A stretch of DNA of 64,000 bases from Microbulbifer variabilis (GCF_020524905.1 NZ_JAIVKI010000006.1:124001-188000), one strand, 5' to 3'. Numbered from the stretch's first letter, positions 52,720 to 62,419 are shown. Numbers and translations are program-made. Notes: generated by a model not told the origin, from the sequence alone.

Positions 52720-54414
52720 TTGACTAAGAGTTTCAGAGAAGTTATCGACAAGCCGACTTTCTTCGGGTCATTGGTACTGCTTTTGCTGGTTACAGTGCCG
52801 CTGGTTGTTTTCCCCGATGTGGGTGCCGCATGGGTAAGGGTGGCAAAGGACTTCGTTACAGATAAGCTGGGAGCCTTTTATCTGCTGCTAGGGGTAGGGG
52901 CGATACTCTTTATGGTCTATATCGTATTTAGCGATATTGGCCAGATAAAACTTGGCACTTCGGAAGAAGACCCAGAGTTTTCTACGATGTCCTGGGCATC
53001 CATGTTGTTTTGCTCTGGCATTGGAGCCTCTATCCTCTACTGGTCGATGGTTGAGTGGATTTACTACTATCAAACTCCACCTTTCCAGATTGAGGGCGGT
53101 ACCCCCGATGCTGCGCGCTGGGCGGTCGCCTATGGCATTTTTCACTGGGGGCCACTGGCCTGGTCAATTTACCTGATCCCCGCCTTACCGATTGCCTACT
53201 TCTACTATGTCAGAAACCACAGTGTACTGAAAATCAGTGAAGCGCTGATGCCGGTTCTGGGCGAGGAGCGTGCGAAGGGCGGTATTGGCAAGCTGGTTGA
53301 TGTTCTCTTCATATTTGGCATGTTGGGAGGAGGGGCTACCACCCTTGGCATTGCTGCACCTTTGATCACCGAAGGGGCGCATGAGTTGCTCGGAGTGTCC
53401 AAGGATTTAGGCACCCAGGTAATCGTGCTGATGATTTGCACACTTATCTTTGGCTACAGTGCTTTCGTTGGGCTTAAGAATGGCATACGCGCACTCTCCA
53501 ATGTCAATATGTGGTTGTCGGCAGTGCTCCTTTTATTTGTGTTTCTCGTTGGGCCTACGCTCTTTATGCTGAATACTGGCCTGGACGCACTGGGCAGGGT
53601 GTTGGATAACATCTTTCACATGGCCTCCTGGACGGAGCCCTTCGCGCAATTTGATCAGTTCCCAGAGACCCATTTCCCACAAGATTGGACCATCTTCTAT
53701 TGGGCTTGGTGGTTGGTTTTCGCCCCGAGCGTCGGTCTATTTATTGCGAGGATATCCCGAGGAAGGACTATTAAGGCAATGGTAGTGGGCTCAATATTCT
53801 TCGGCACTCTGGGTTGCTTCCTTTTTTTTATGGTGCTAGGAAACTACGGAGTTTACTTACAGTTTTCGGGTGAGTTGGATGTAGTACAGGTACTCAATCA
53901 GCAGGGGGCTACTGCGGCAATTTTTGCTGTTTTGCAGACTCTGCCAGCAAGCAAACTGGTGATATTGGTTTATACGGTTCTTGCATTAATCTTTACGGCC
54001 ACCACCTTTGACTCTATTTCCTATATTCTTGCCGCGGTAGTTCAGAAAGAAGTGGATGAGGAACCAGTTCGCTGGAATCGGGTATTCTGGGCATTTGCCT
54101 TGTCTATCATGCCAATAGCGCTAATGTTCCTCGGTGGATTGGATACTTTGCAAACCGCCAGTGTAATCGGTGGTGTCCCGCTGCTGATTGTGGCTCTGAT
54201 GTTGTGTATTTCTATTGTGAAAGCCGCACATTATGATTTGCGTTTCCAGCCCAATTACGAAGAGAAAGAAATCTACATAGAGGATTTTCCAAAGGATGAT
54301 CCCTGGAGTAAAGAGGGTGATTGGGAGCTACCAGCTCAACCTCCTCATGGGGTGTCCCACAATGATAAACCCCACATAGAGGGTGATCCGGGAAGCCACC
54401 CATCTCGCTTATAA
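52720..54414 (+). CDS. BCCT-family transporter 2, TTG start
   Basis: 564 residues from TTG 52720. The longer frame starting at ATG 52645 is rejected because GGAGGAG sits immediately before the TTG and the paralogues' first 16 residues align from here (TKSFREVIDKPTFFG). Same helices and signatures as transporter 1: GIGASILYWSMVEW, SVGLFIARISRGRTI, and the acidic tail NYEEKEIYIEDFPKDDPW. Closest relative is transporter 1, arguing for duplication in place. Substrate probably a quaternary amine osmolyte. Confidence 0.9.
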   Translation: MTKSFREVIDKPTFFGSLVLLLLVTVPLVVFPDVGAAWVRVAKDFVTDKLGAFYLLLGVGAILFMVYIVFSDIGQIKLGTSEEDPEFSTMSWASMLFCSGIGASILYWSMVEWIYYYQTPPFQIEGGTPDAARWAVAYGIFHWGPLAWSIYLIPALPIAYFYYVRNHSVLKISEALMPVLGEERAKGGIGKLVDVLFIFGMLGGGATTLGIAAPLITEGAHELLGVSKDLGTQVIVLMICTLIFGYSAFVGLKNGIRALSNVNMWLSAVLLLFVFLVGPTLFMLNTGLDALGRVLDNIFHMASWTEPFAQFDQFPETHFPQDWTIFYWAWWLVFAPSVGLFIARISRGRTIKAMVVGSIFFGTLGCFLFFMVLGNYGVYLQFSGELDVVQVLNQQGATAAIFAVLQTLPASKLVILVYTVLALIFTATTFDSISYILAAVVQKEVDEEPVRWNRVFWAFALSIMPIALMFLGGLDTLQTASVIGGVPLLIVALMLCISIVKAAHYDLRFQPNYEEKEIYIEDFPKDDPWSKEGDWELPAQPPHGVSHNDKPHIEGDPGSHPSRL

Positions 54415-54437
54415 CGAGATAGGTTAAGCTGGACGAT

Positions 54438-54467
54438 ACAGAGCACCTACAATAAAAGGTGCTCTGT
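54438..54467. terminator. Hairpin between convergent BCCT 2 and RNase R
   Basis: Perfect 11-bp arms ACAGAGCACCT/AGGTGCTCTGT around an 8-base loop. No T-run, but it is the only structure between two convergent stops. Confidence 0.6.
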
Positions 54468-54472
54468 AGCGA

Positions 54473-56779
54473 TCAACTCACCTTGAACTTCTTCTGAGTC
54501 GCTGGCTGGGTTGCCAGCTCAAATTCAATCTTACGCCGCTCCATATTGACTCTTGCCACGCGAATATGAATAGAGTCGCCAAGGCCGTAGCTGTTATTGC
54601 TGCGTTCACCGCACAGCTTCTGCCTGACGGCATCAAAATGATAAAAATCATTCTTCAAGGCAGAGATATGAACCAGCCCCTCAACTTGGGTATCTTCAAG
54701 CTCTACAAATAGGCCGAAGTGGGTGACGCTGCTGATGACTCCGTGAAAGGTGTCGCCGACAAAATCTTGCATATATTCACACTTCAGCCAGGCTTCTACC
54801 TCCCAGCTTGCCTTGTCGGCGCGCCGGGAGGCCATCGAACAATGCACAGCGAAATCTTGCATGATGCTATTGTCATAAGGGTAGCTTTTGGTTGAATCAA
54901 GGGCTTCTGTTTTCGTGTTACGCTGATCCATGGTTCTGCCAACACGGCTTACAATATTCAGGGCCCGGCGTAACGGGCTTTTACTTTTTGCTTGGTGGAT
55001 CACCGAGCGAATCGCCCGATGTACCAGCAAGTCAGGATAGCGTCGAATTGGTGAAGTAAAGTGCGCGTAAGCGGGGTAGGCCAGGCCAAAATGACCTTGA
55101 TTCTCGATGCTGTATTCTGCTTGACTAAGAGAACGTAGCATCATTGTTTGGATAATGTCGGCATCGACACGCTGGTCAATACTTTTGAGCAGGCGATTAT
55201 AATGGGCGGGCGAAGGTTTGTTGCCTCCTGCTAGTTTGAGTCCTTTATTCCCAAGAAAGGCGCGCAGACTAGCTAGCTTTTTATCCCTCGGCCCGACATG
55301 CACCCTATATAGTGCCGGCATTTTGAGTTTATCTAGAAATCTTGCCGTAGCCACATTTGCGCACAACATAAGCTCTTCGATCATCCTGTGAGCATCATTG
55401 CGTGTGGCTGGTATTATTCGGTCAAGCTTGCGATCTTCCGTGAACTGAAATTGTACTTCTTGCTTATCGAAATCGATTGAGCCGCGTTTGTCTCGGGCTT
55501 TTCTCAGTACTGAGTAAAGATTATAAAGTTCGCAAATATGCGGTGTTATTGCAGCATGCTGGTCAGGTAACGTTTGGCAAGGTTTGGAGCGAGAAGAGGT
55601 TAATAATGCATTTACCTGATTGTAAGTGAGCCTTGCATGCGAGTGGATCACTCCTTCCGAGAACTTATAAGACGTCATTTTTCCCGAGGCGTTAAGTGTC
55701 ATCTCGCAGACCATAACCAGCCGGTCAACATGTGGATTCAGTGAGCACAATCCATTGGAAAGGGTTTCTGGCAGCATAGGGATGACGTGGCCGGGAAAGT
55801 ATACGGAAGTTCCACGCTTTTTTGCTTCCTGATCCAGTGCGCTGCCAGGATGAACATAATGGGACACATCCGCGATGGCTACAAATAATCGCCAGCCACC
55901 GTTTTTGGATTTTTCGCAATAGACAGCATCATCAAAATCACGCGCATCTTCACCATCAATGGTAACGAAGGGCAGTGACCTCAGATCTGTGCGATTGAGT
56001 TTATCCGCTTCTGTGACCTTACCCCCCATAGATTGCGCAGCCTTGGCGGCCTGCTGGGGCCAGTGATTCGGAATATCGTGGCTACGAATCGCCACCTCGA
56101 TTTCCATGCCTGGGGCCGTGGCATCGCCAAGTAACTCTGTCACCCGCCCGAAGGCACTGTAACTACGACAGGGGGGATGAATGATCTCTACAAACACATA
56201 TTGGCCGGCTTTCGCTCCCATCAACCGATCACCATCTACATCAATATCATGAGCTATGCGGCTATTTTCGGGTTTAATGTAATACTCCTGATTTTCAACC
56301 TGTAAGCGCCCAATAACGTGAGTAGTATTGCGCTCAAGTACTTTGATAATGGTACCTTGTTGTCGGCCACGATGGTCAATGCCACTTATGCGAGCTTGAA
56401 CTCGATCACCATCAAATACAGTGAACATTTCGGTTTTGGACAAATACAAATCATCTTCGACATTATCACAAGATAAAAAACCAAAGCCGTCAGGGTGGCC
56501 GATTACAATGCCGCTGACTACGTCATCTGCTCTGACCAGGCCATAACCTTTTTGCTTGTTGAAAGTGAGCTGCCCATCGCGCTCCATTAGATGCAAGCGT
56601 CGATTTAAGGCTTTCTTCTGTTCTTTACAGGTTAGATGCAAAGCTCTGGCTAGCTCTTCCCGGTGAAGCTCATTATGGCTTTTTTCCAGCAATCTGATAA
56701 TTAATGTGCGTTCGGGCGTGGAATTTCTGTATTCTGAAGAGTCTGGAGGGGTGGGTGCCGTTAATATGGCTGTTTTCAT
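54473..56779 (-). CDS. rnr: RNase R-family exoribonuclease
   Basis: 768 residues. N-terminal winged-helix (about 20-75), two cold-shock domains, then the RNB catalytic domain with TIDGEDARDFDDAVY (metal-binding Asp cluster, about residue 272), TSPIRRYPDLLVHRAI (about 580) and a C-terminal S1 domain (GVISSVTHFGLFVELEDTQVEGLVHIS). The long basic tail of E. coli RNase R is missing, ending shortly after the S1 domain. Degrades structured RNA 3' to 5' in cold and stress. Downstream of a cold-shock gene on the same strand, 250 bases apart, with a hairpin between. Confidence 0.9.
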   Translation of the reverse strand: MKTAILTAPTPPDSSEYRNSTPERTLIIRLLEKSHNELHREELARALHLTCKEQKKALNRRLHLMERDGQLTFNKQKGYGLVRADDVVSGIVIGHPDGFGFLSCDNVEDDLYLSKTEMFTVFDGDRVQARISGIDHRGRQQGTIIKVLERNTTHVIGRLQVENQEYYIKPENSRIAHDIDVDGDRLMGAKAGQYVFVEIIHPPCRSYSAFGRVTELLGDATAPGMEIEVAIRSHDIPNHWPQQAAKAAQSMGGKVTEADKLNRTDLRSLPFVTIDGEDARDFDDAVYCEKSKNGGWRLFVAIADVSHYVHPGSALDQEAKKRGTSVYFPGHVIPMLPETLSNGLCSLNPHVDRLVMVCEMTLNASGKMTSYKFSEGVIHSHARLTYNQVNALLTSSRSKPCQTLPDQHAAITPHICELYNLYSVLRKARDKRGSIDFDKQEVQFQFTEDRKLDRIIPATRNDAHRMIEELMLCANVATARFLDKLKMPALYRVHVGPRDKKLASLRAFLGNKGLKLAGGNKPSPAHYNRLLKSIDQRVDADIIQTMMLRSLSQAEYSIENQGHFGLAYPAYAHFTSPIRRYPDLLVHRAIRSVIHQAKSKSPLRRALNIVSRVGRTMDQRNTKTEALDSTKSYPYDNSIMQDFAVHCSMASRRADKASWEVEAWLKCEYMQDFVGDTFHGVISSVTHFGLFVELEDTQVEGLVHISALKNDFYHFDAVRQKLCGERSNNSYGLGDSIHIRVARVNMERRKIEFELATQPATQKKFKVS

Positions 56780-56949
56780 AGTTTTTCTCAGAAAACCGCC
56801 AATAACGTTCTTTGCTCTTGGTAAAGGCTTAAATGATGTGTTAATGCAGATCAGATTTCGCTCAGCAAGGTAGAATGGCGGGCATCACTCAATGGATATC
56901 GAGGACTAAAAATTGGAGGGTATACGAATTGCTCGAATACTTGTTATCG

Positions 56950-56982
56950 AGGTTGAGATACAATTATTTATTATCTCAACCT
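56950..56982 (-). other. Hairpin between csp and rnr
   Basis: 11-bp arms AGGTTGAGATA/TATCTCAACCT, no U tract on either strand. It may end or attenuate the csp transcript before rnr. Confidence 0.4.
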
Positions 56983-57028
56983 ACGAATCACTTAGTGGTG
57001 CTATGCAACTTCTAAGAGGCCTAATTGC

Positions 57029-57238
57029 TTAGACGCAAATAATGTTCTCTGCCTGAGGACCCTTTTTGCCTTGAGTCACTTCAAACTCGACTGCCTGCCC
57101 TTCGGCGAGGGTTTTAAATCCGGGGCTAGAAATTGAGCTATAGTGCGCAAAAACATCTGGACCAGACTTTTGCTCGATAAAGCCGAAGCCTTTTTCTTCA
57201 CTGAACCACTTAACTGTGCCGGTGCTTGTTTTAGACAT
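57029..57238 (-). CDS. Cold-shock protein (CspA family)
   Basis: 69 residues from ATG 57238 (AGGAT upstream). Single cold-shock domain with RNP1 GFGFI and RNP2 VFAHYSS, both RNA-binding. Complete. Cold-shock mRNAs often have long leaders; about 230 bases lie between this gene and the next upstream gene's stop. Possibly co-regulated with rnr just downstream. Confidence 0.92.
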   Translation of the reverse strand: MSKTSTGTVKWFSEEKGFGFIEQKSGPDVFAHYSSISSPGFKTLAEGQAVEFEVTQGKKGPQAENIICV

Positions 57239-57470
57239 AATAATATCCTGCAAATAAATAGGTGTAAGCCTTCAGGAGGCAAGAATAGCAAAAAGATAGA
57301 CTTAGAGTTAAAAATCTACAGGACGAAGTATTACAGAGATGCGACGAAATGGAGAGTGTAAACAAAGGTGACTTACTTTTTAGCTGTTCCCGAATTATAC
57401 GTGTTTTTGCTATTGAGTCAAGCTTTATTTGTTCAAATGTGGTTTGCCGGTGACTCAACCTCGATCCTGG

Positions 57471-58361
57471 TCATATTGTCTCAAATGCTTTCGAAACCTG
57501 CTCTACACAGGATTTCCTCAGAAGTGCAACGTTATCAGTAGGCCCTTTCTTCTGGAAACATTGATTAAGCTGTTTCACATACCGGCGAAATAACGCGTTT
57601 GCCTCCTCTAAAGGCAAAGCAACGAGGTGCTCAATAAACTGGCGAGAGCCGATCTGGAAGTGCATATAATCGATAGGAATATTCCAATCCCCTCCCCAAA
57701 TGGCAAACCCGTGTTTGGCAAACACGGTGGCTACATCCTCAGACATCCCGACACGGAGGGGTTTGCCTACTCGATACTTCGCTCGGTTTAAGTAGCCCTC
57801 CTTGGCATCTTCTGGTACCACAATTGCTTTCGAGGACTGGTCAATATAAAGATAGGGGTTCTGTAGGGGATTAATATCAATCGCAACGCCATAGGCGTGC
57901 TCGGACCATTTACTTCCATCTGTGATTGGCCGTGAGTCAAATGCGAGAGAGTTGTTCATATCCTCTGTTTTTCGCTCTTTCTTACTGAAGTACTCAATCG
58001 GGATTGCAGATTTTATTGGAAATTGTCTCTGGTATAACTCATTGAATAGCGCTAGGACATTATCAGCTACAACATCAAGAACGATTAAAGCTCCTTTGTT
58101 TTTAGCTTCCGTTTCACTAGACCGCTCTTCTGCTAATGGGTAAAACTCGAAGACCACTTTTTTTAACCTTTCACAGCCGATAGGTGAGTCCTTAATGATG
58201 ATTTTTCGATAAATCATCAAGGCACACTCATCTTCTGAGATATCATATATACCTACTTCAGATTCAGGGTGAAAATCCTCTTCCGTGACATGGTTTAAAG
58301 AGTTCTTGGTACAGGCAACAAGGCCAAAAGCAGTTAACACAATGATATAGAAATAGAACAT
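57471..58361 (-). CDS. Lipoprotein with VanY/M15-type D,D-carboxypeptidase domain
   Basis: 296 residues. Short hydrophobic N-terminus with lipobox (LVA-Cys at about residue 17). The peptidase M15 motif SEHAYGVAIDIN (about residue 159; the S-x-H-x-x-G-x-A-x-D zinc site) and the late WNIPIDYMHFQ (about 230) with the second His are both present. Such enzymes trim terminal D-Ala from peptidoglycan peptides in the periplasm. Its last ~65 residues are a less conserved tail with two Cys. No neighbour links it to a cell-wall operon. Confidence 0.75.
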   Translation of the reverse strand: MFYFYIIVLTAFGLVACTKNSLNHVTEEDFHPESEVGIYDISEDECALMIYRKIIIKDSPIGCERLKKVVFEFYPLAEERSSETEAKNKGALIVLDVVADNVLALFNELYQRQFPIKSAIPIEYFSKKERKTEDMNNSLAFDSRPITDGSKWSEHAYGVAIDINPLQNPYLYIDQSSKAIVVPEDAKEGYLNRAKYRVGKPLRVGMSEDVATVFAKHGFAIWGGDWNIPIDYMHFQIGSRQFIEHLVALPLEEANALFRRYVKQLNQCFQKKGPTDNVALLRKSCVEQVSKAFETI

Positions 58362-58498
58362 GCTTTCCTAACCTCAAATCAATGGAGGACTCTTCCTAAT
58401 TAACGGTATTCATTTGGGTGGAAGATGCGCATCCATTAGTTTAGATATACTAAGTTGTGGTGGACAATTAGGGGCGCCTCGGAAGGAGAGGATTTGTG

Positions 58499-58654
58499 AT
58501 GTTCAATACTGTTGATTGGCACCTAACGAATTATTTGGGGTATCTTTTTAATATTTTGGCGTATTATATTTCTTTTGGTTGGATTAAGAAGTTTATACGT
58601 TCCCTCTTCTCAAAAGTAGATACTAGGCAACTACGCTTGTTGTTCGTTTTATAG
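58499..58654 (+). CDS. Possible 51-residue membrane protein upstream of BCCT 3
   Basis: ATG 58499 follows AAGGAGAGG. The frame encodes a hydrophobic, aromatic-rich stretch (NYLGYLFNILAYYISFGWI) and a basic tail, ending 23 bases before the transporter's TTG. Could be a small accessory peptide, a translated leader, or chance. The good ribosome site is the main argument for it. Confidence 0.4.
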   Translation: MFNTVDWHLTNYLGYLFNILAYYISFGWIKKFIRSLFSKVDTRQLRLLFVL

Positions 58655-58677
58655 GCCCTATGGGGTGGAGATATTTC

Positions 58678-60291
58678 TTGCGCAAGAGTTCAAGAATGCT
58701 TATTGATAAGCCCACCTTTTGGGGGGCTTTTTTGCTGTTGCTAATAACGACAGTCCCATTGATCCTGTTTCCTGATATTGGCTATCGGTGGATAGTGGCG
58801 GCAAAAGATTTTCTTGCGAACCGTTTTGGTATTTTCTATCTCTTACTAGGTATAGGGTCGATTTTTTTCATGGGTTATATCGCCTTTAGTGATATAGGCC
58901 GTATAAAACTGGGGGGCAAAAAGGAGGTACCGGAATTTACAACCGTATCTTGGGTGGCCATGCTCCTATGCTCCGGTATCGGAGCCTCAATCTTGTATTG
59001 GTCATTAGTAGAATGGATTTACTATTATCAAGAGCCACCATTTCAGATTGAAGCGAACACAACGGAAGCCGCCCGGTGGGGAGTTACCTACGGTATATTT
59101 CATTGGGGCCCCTTGGCTTGGTCCATTTATCTAATACCCGCACTTCCAATCGCCTATTACTATTATGTGAGAAAGCGCAAAGTACTGAAATTCAGCCAAG
59201 CACTTGCGCCTGTACTTGGACAGAGGAGGGCGGATGGAGCCATTGGTAAGCTTATTGATATCTCTCTGGTTTTAGGCATGCTAGGTGGTGTTGCCACCAG
59301 GTTTGGTATTGCCGCACCGCTGATTACCCAAGGTTTCCATGAGTTGTTGGGTCTCCCTATAGGGCTTGAGACGCAAATTTCGGTTCTTTTACTCTGCGCG
59401 TTGTTGTTTGGTTACAGTGCCTTTGTCGGTTTAAAGCGCGGGATCAGTGCGTTTTCAAACTTCACATTATGGCTCGCGCTGTCCTTGTTAATTTTTGTTC
59501 TTCTTGCTGGACCGACTCTGTTTATACTCGATAATGGAATGGAGATTCTGGGAAGAATGCTTCACAGTTTCTTACAAATGGCGACCTGGACTGATTCATT
59601 CTCACACTTCGAGCAATCTCCAGATTATCGCTTCCCTCAGCAGTGGACTGTATTTTACTGGGCTTGGTGGTTAGTGTTTGCGCCAAGCATCGGGCTTTTT
59701 ATTGCTCGGATTTCCCGAGGTCGGACAATCAGAGAAATGATCATTGGCTCCATATTTTTCGGAACCCTTGGATGCTTTTTATTCTATATGGTGCTCGGTA
59801 ATTATGGTGTTTATCTGCATTTTTCTGGAAAACTGGACTTAGTGGAAATTCTTAATAGTCAGGGTGCGAATGCGACTATCTTCGCAATACTGAAGACTCT
59901 GCCTGCAAGTCAATTGGTTGTGCTGGTATACACATTGGCGGCACTGCTATTTACAGTCATCACATTTGATTACATATCCTACATCCTTGCTGCGGTTGTA
60001 CAGAAAGAAGTCGATATTGAGCCGCTGCGTTGGAATCGCATTTTTTGGGCGTTTGCCCTGGCAGTGTTGCCAGTTGCCTTGATGATACTCGGAGGGTTCG
60101 AGGCGTTGCTGGCAGCGAGCATCATTACAGCTGTCCCCTTATTGTTGGTCGCGCTTTTACTATGTCTCTCAATCGTTAAAATCGCTCGACATGATTTACA
60201 GTCATATTCGACACTAATGGAAAAAGAAATCGTTCTGGAAGGGCTATCAACTGAAGACCCATGGGATGTGAGAAAGGAAAAACCAGAATGA
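58678..60291 (+). CDS. BCCT-family transporter 3, TTG start
   Basis: 537 residues from TTG 58678, which has GGAG seven bases upstream and aligns residue for residue with the start of transporters 1 and 2 (RKSSRMLIDKPTFWG). ATG 58660, six codons earlier, would lack that match. Same signature helices (GIGASILYWSLVEW, SIGLFIARISRGRTI), but the helix that reads GMLGGGATTLGIAAPLI in the other two is GMLGGVATRFGIAAPLI here, so transport properties may differ. The C-terminus is short. More distant from copies 1 and 2 than they are from each other. Confidence 0.88.
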   Translation: MRKSSRMLIDKPTFWGAFLLLLITTVPLILFPDIGYRWIVAAKDFLANRFGIFYLLLGIGSIFFMGYIAFSDIGRIKLGGKKEVPEFTTVSWVAMLLCSGIGASILYWSLVEWIYYYQEPPFQIEANTTEAARWGVTYGIFHWGPLAWSIYLIPALPIAYYYYVRKRKVLKFSQALAPVLGQRRADGAIGKLIDISLVLGMLGGVATRFGIAAPLITQGFHELLGLPIGLETQISVLLLCALLFGYSAFVGLKRGISAFSNFTLWLALSLLIFVLLAGPTLFILDNGMEILGRMLHSFLQMATWTDSFSHFEQSPDYRFPQQWTVFYWAWWLVFAPSIGLFIARISRGRTIREMIIGSIFFGTLGCFLFYMVLGNYGVYLHFSGKLDLVEILNSQGANATIFAILKTLPASQLVVLVYTLAALLFTVITFDYISYILAAVVQKEVDIEPLRWNRIFWAFALAVLPVALMILGGFEALLAASIITAVPLLLVALLLCLSIVKIARHDLQSYSTLMEKEIVLEGLSTEDPWDVRKEKPE

Positions 60292-60386
60292 GAGTAAATA
60301 GCGGTGAAATTTTCGCAGAAACTGGCCGGGAGAGGGAAGGGAGATAACCTGGGAGAAGTGGATAATTAAGAATAGGGTAAGGAGTA

Positions 60387-60409
60387 CCGAGGCCCATATT
60401 AGGCCTCGG
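60387..60409. terminator. Hairpin between convergent BCCT 3 and TorF genes
   Basis: Perfect 8-bp arms CCGAGGCC/GGCCTCGG with a 7-base A+T loop, between two convergent stops. Confidence 0.6.
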
Positions 60410-60424
60410 CATATTATTTAAGCT

Positions 60425-61132
60425 TTACAGGTTAAAAGTGCGGGCAACCGAAAGAACGACGCGCTCGTCTGCGTTATCCCAGTCAAGATTGGTATTTTCC
60501 GCAGCAATATTGAAGTCAAAACCATTCAAAGAGGTCATATACTCTACACGGTAGTGGTTGTATGACTTCTTATCATCCCAGCTGTAATCAGCTTTATTGG
60601 TAGAGGTTGAGCGATCAACACTGAAGCGTACATTGTGACCTTCCGCTACCTCAAAAGTATGAGCCAGCATCATAATGTAGTGGCTACCGCCTTGACCAAA
60701 GTAATCCCAGCTGTACCAGCCATTGACTTCTGATTCACCGAGATCGGAGCTGTAGCCCAGTTTGGCATAGGCTTCTGGGTAGTCATAGTCTCTAGATACG
60801 TCATCATCACCATGATAGGTGTAGTAAGCAATACCAGTATCCAGGCTTACTTTGTCGGTAAGCTGCATAAACTTACCAGTGTAAAAATCCCATTCCAGGT
60901 TGGTGTCGTCTTCGCCAGCAAAGTCCACATTGGAAGCCCAGGTGCCAACATACCAGCCGTTGTCGAAACCATAATCCAAGCTAGCCTGCAGGGCAGGATC
61001 GTTCTGGGTCTGGCTTACACCATTAAAGGTGTAGTCTGTCGTCAGATTTACAGTTGAAGAAAGGTCAGCAAAAGTCTGTTGTGAAAGGGCCAGCATTGAG
61101 GCGCAGGCCAGGGCAGATAATTGCAGTTTCAT
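60425..61132 (-). CDS. TorF-family outer-membrane porin-like protein
   Basis: 235 residues. Sec signal ending TFA (about residue 22), then alternating amphipathic beta strands: VNLTTDYTFNGVSQTQNDPALQ at the start is the TorF family signature, WYSWDYFGQGGSHYI is central, and the terminal Phe-Asn-Leu closes the barrel. Probably forms a channel in the outer membrane. Strong AAGGGGAC ribosome site. It lies between BCCT 3 and the divergent BCCT-like gene, in the choline/betaine region, so it may admit quaternary amines (inference). Confidence 0.8.
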   Translation of the reverse strand: MKLQLSALACASMLALSQQTFADLSSTVNLTTDYTFNGVSQTQNDPALQASLDYGFDNGWYVGTWASNVDFAGEDDTNLEWDFYTGKFMQLTDKVSLDTGIAYYTYHGDDDVSRDYDYPEAYAKLGYSSDLGESEVNGWYSWDYFGQGGSHYIMMLAHTFEVAEGHNVRFSVDRSTSTNKADYSWDDKKSYNHYRVEYMTSLNGFDFNIAAENTNLDWDNADERVVLSVARTFNL

Positions 61133-61160
61133 AGTATTGTCCCCTTAAATTATTCGTTAT

Positions 61161-61183
61161 CCCTGCCCGTATTCCGGGCAGGG
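61161..61183 (-). terminator. Hairpin after the BCCT-like gene
   Basis: Perfect 9-bp arms CCCTGCCCG/CGGGCAGGG with a 5-base loop, between that gene's stop and the TorF ribosome site. No U tract. Confidence 0.5.
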
Positions 61184-61201
61184 TGTCTCACTTCCGAATT
61201 C

Positions 61202-62419
61202 TTAGTTCACCATCTCGATTTTTCTGAAATCGATCAGGTTTTCTTTCGGTGAGGAGTCGATTGCAGCAACCGCCCGGTAACGTTTAACCAGGATGTAGCC
61301 GAGGCAGCAGAAGAAGATGCCGATCACCAGAGCACCGATCCACTGGATTTGCAGGAAGTCCAGCTTGAACAGCAGAGTAAGAAGACTTAAGGCCACCAGG
61401 TTCAAAATGATGTATTTCATCTTGCCGAGGCGGGCTACCGTCATACCCAGGTTGTCGGTATACAGGCGAATTAGGGAGTCCAGCGAGTTGATCACAAAGG
61501 TGATGCCCACTACCACCATGGCCAGGTTATAAAAGCCGCTGGTATCCAGGCCTTGGCTGGAGTAGTAGTAGAGAACGGTGAACCACAGAGCGATGGGGAT
61601 CGACGGGAAGATCAGCATCGCAGCAAGCACCTGATAAGTGCGCAGGCCGCCCACAAAGCGGGAGGTGAACTGGCCAATCATGATACTCCAGGCAAACCAC
61701 CAGAACAGGTAGAACTCGTGGTAGTCATTCAGTGGCAACACGAACTGGTGAATATTGCCAAAGTAGCCACCGAGCAGAGCGAAGGTGGAGGTAAAGTCGC
61801 CAACGCTACCATTTTCGCCGGTAAAAGCGCCGACCCACATCAAGGCGATCAGACCGATAAACAACCAGGTACTGGCCAGGCTAAGAAGCCGCACATAGCG
61901 CAAGCTGGTAGAGGAGTAAACCGCAGCGGCAATCACCGCAAATACAATTAGGTAGAAACTTCCCACAATGGTTTCACCATCGCCAACTTGGGGTAAATAC
62001 CAGGGCAGGTTGCTAAGCAGCAGATAAGCGGTAAATGCGCAGGTGCCGATAATCACCACATTGTTAATCAGCTTGACCAGGCCAATCTCAAAGAACTTCA
62101 CTTTGGGTTCAATGACACAAAAGTAGAAGCAGGTGAGGAAGTAAAAGCCCCAGATCAAAAAAGCCCAAAACCCAAACTCAATAGCGAGTGGATTGGTGAA
62201 GCCGTATTCCGGGCTGTTGGCTAGGTCCGCGTAACCGGCAAATTCGGTTAGTGGGAACATGATCAGGCCAACATCCAGGCCTGAGGTGAAAAGAATGGCG
62301 ATGAAAGTGAAAGTATGGACAGGCGTAACCCCAACCAGCTTCACGTTTCCCCAGCGAATTAAAGCAAAGATTATTGCTGTAAAAGTAAACAATATCCCCG
62401 CAGAAAGCCATAACGTCAT
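61202..62419 (-). CDS. Divergent BCCT-like transporter
   Basis: 405 residues, about 10 transmembrane helices, clearly shorter than the 537-564-residue BCCT proteins nearby. Distant BCCT features: FTSGLDVGLIMFPLTEF at the position of the G-M-G-x-G helix, and FWWFAWSIMIGQFTSRFVGG where BCCT proteins have WAWW-FIARISRG. The N-terminal two helices are missing. The neighbouring choline dehydrogenase, 121 bases upstream, makes it a likely choline or betaine importer. GGAG seven bases before ATG 62419. Confidence 0.75.
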   Translation of the reverse strand: MTLWLSAGILFTFTAIIFALIRWGNVKLVGVTPVHTFTFIAILFTSGLDVGLIMFPLTEFAGYADLANSPEYGFTNPLAIEFGFWAFLIWGFYFLTCFYFCVIEPKVKFFEIGLVKLINNVVIIGTCAFTAYLLLSNLPWYLPQVGDGETIVGSFYLIVFAVIAAAVYSSTSLRYVRLLSLASTWLFIGLIALMWVGAFTGENGSVGDFTSTFALLGGYFGNIHQFVLPLNDYHEFYLFWWFAWSIMIGQFTSRFVGGLRTYQVLAAMLIFPSIPIALWFTVLYYYSSQGLDTSGFYNLAMVVVGITFVINSLDSLIRLYTDNLGMTVARLGKMKYIILNLVALSLLTLLFKLDFLQIQWIGALVIGIFFCCLGYILVKRYRAVAAIDSSPKENLIDFRKIEMVN

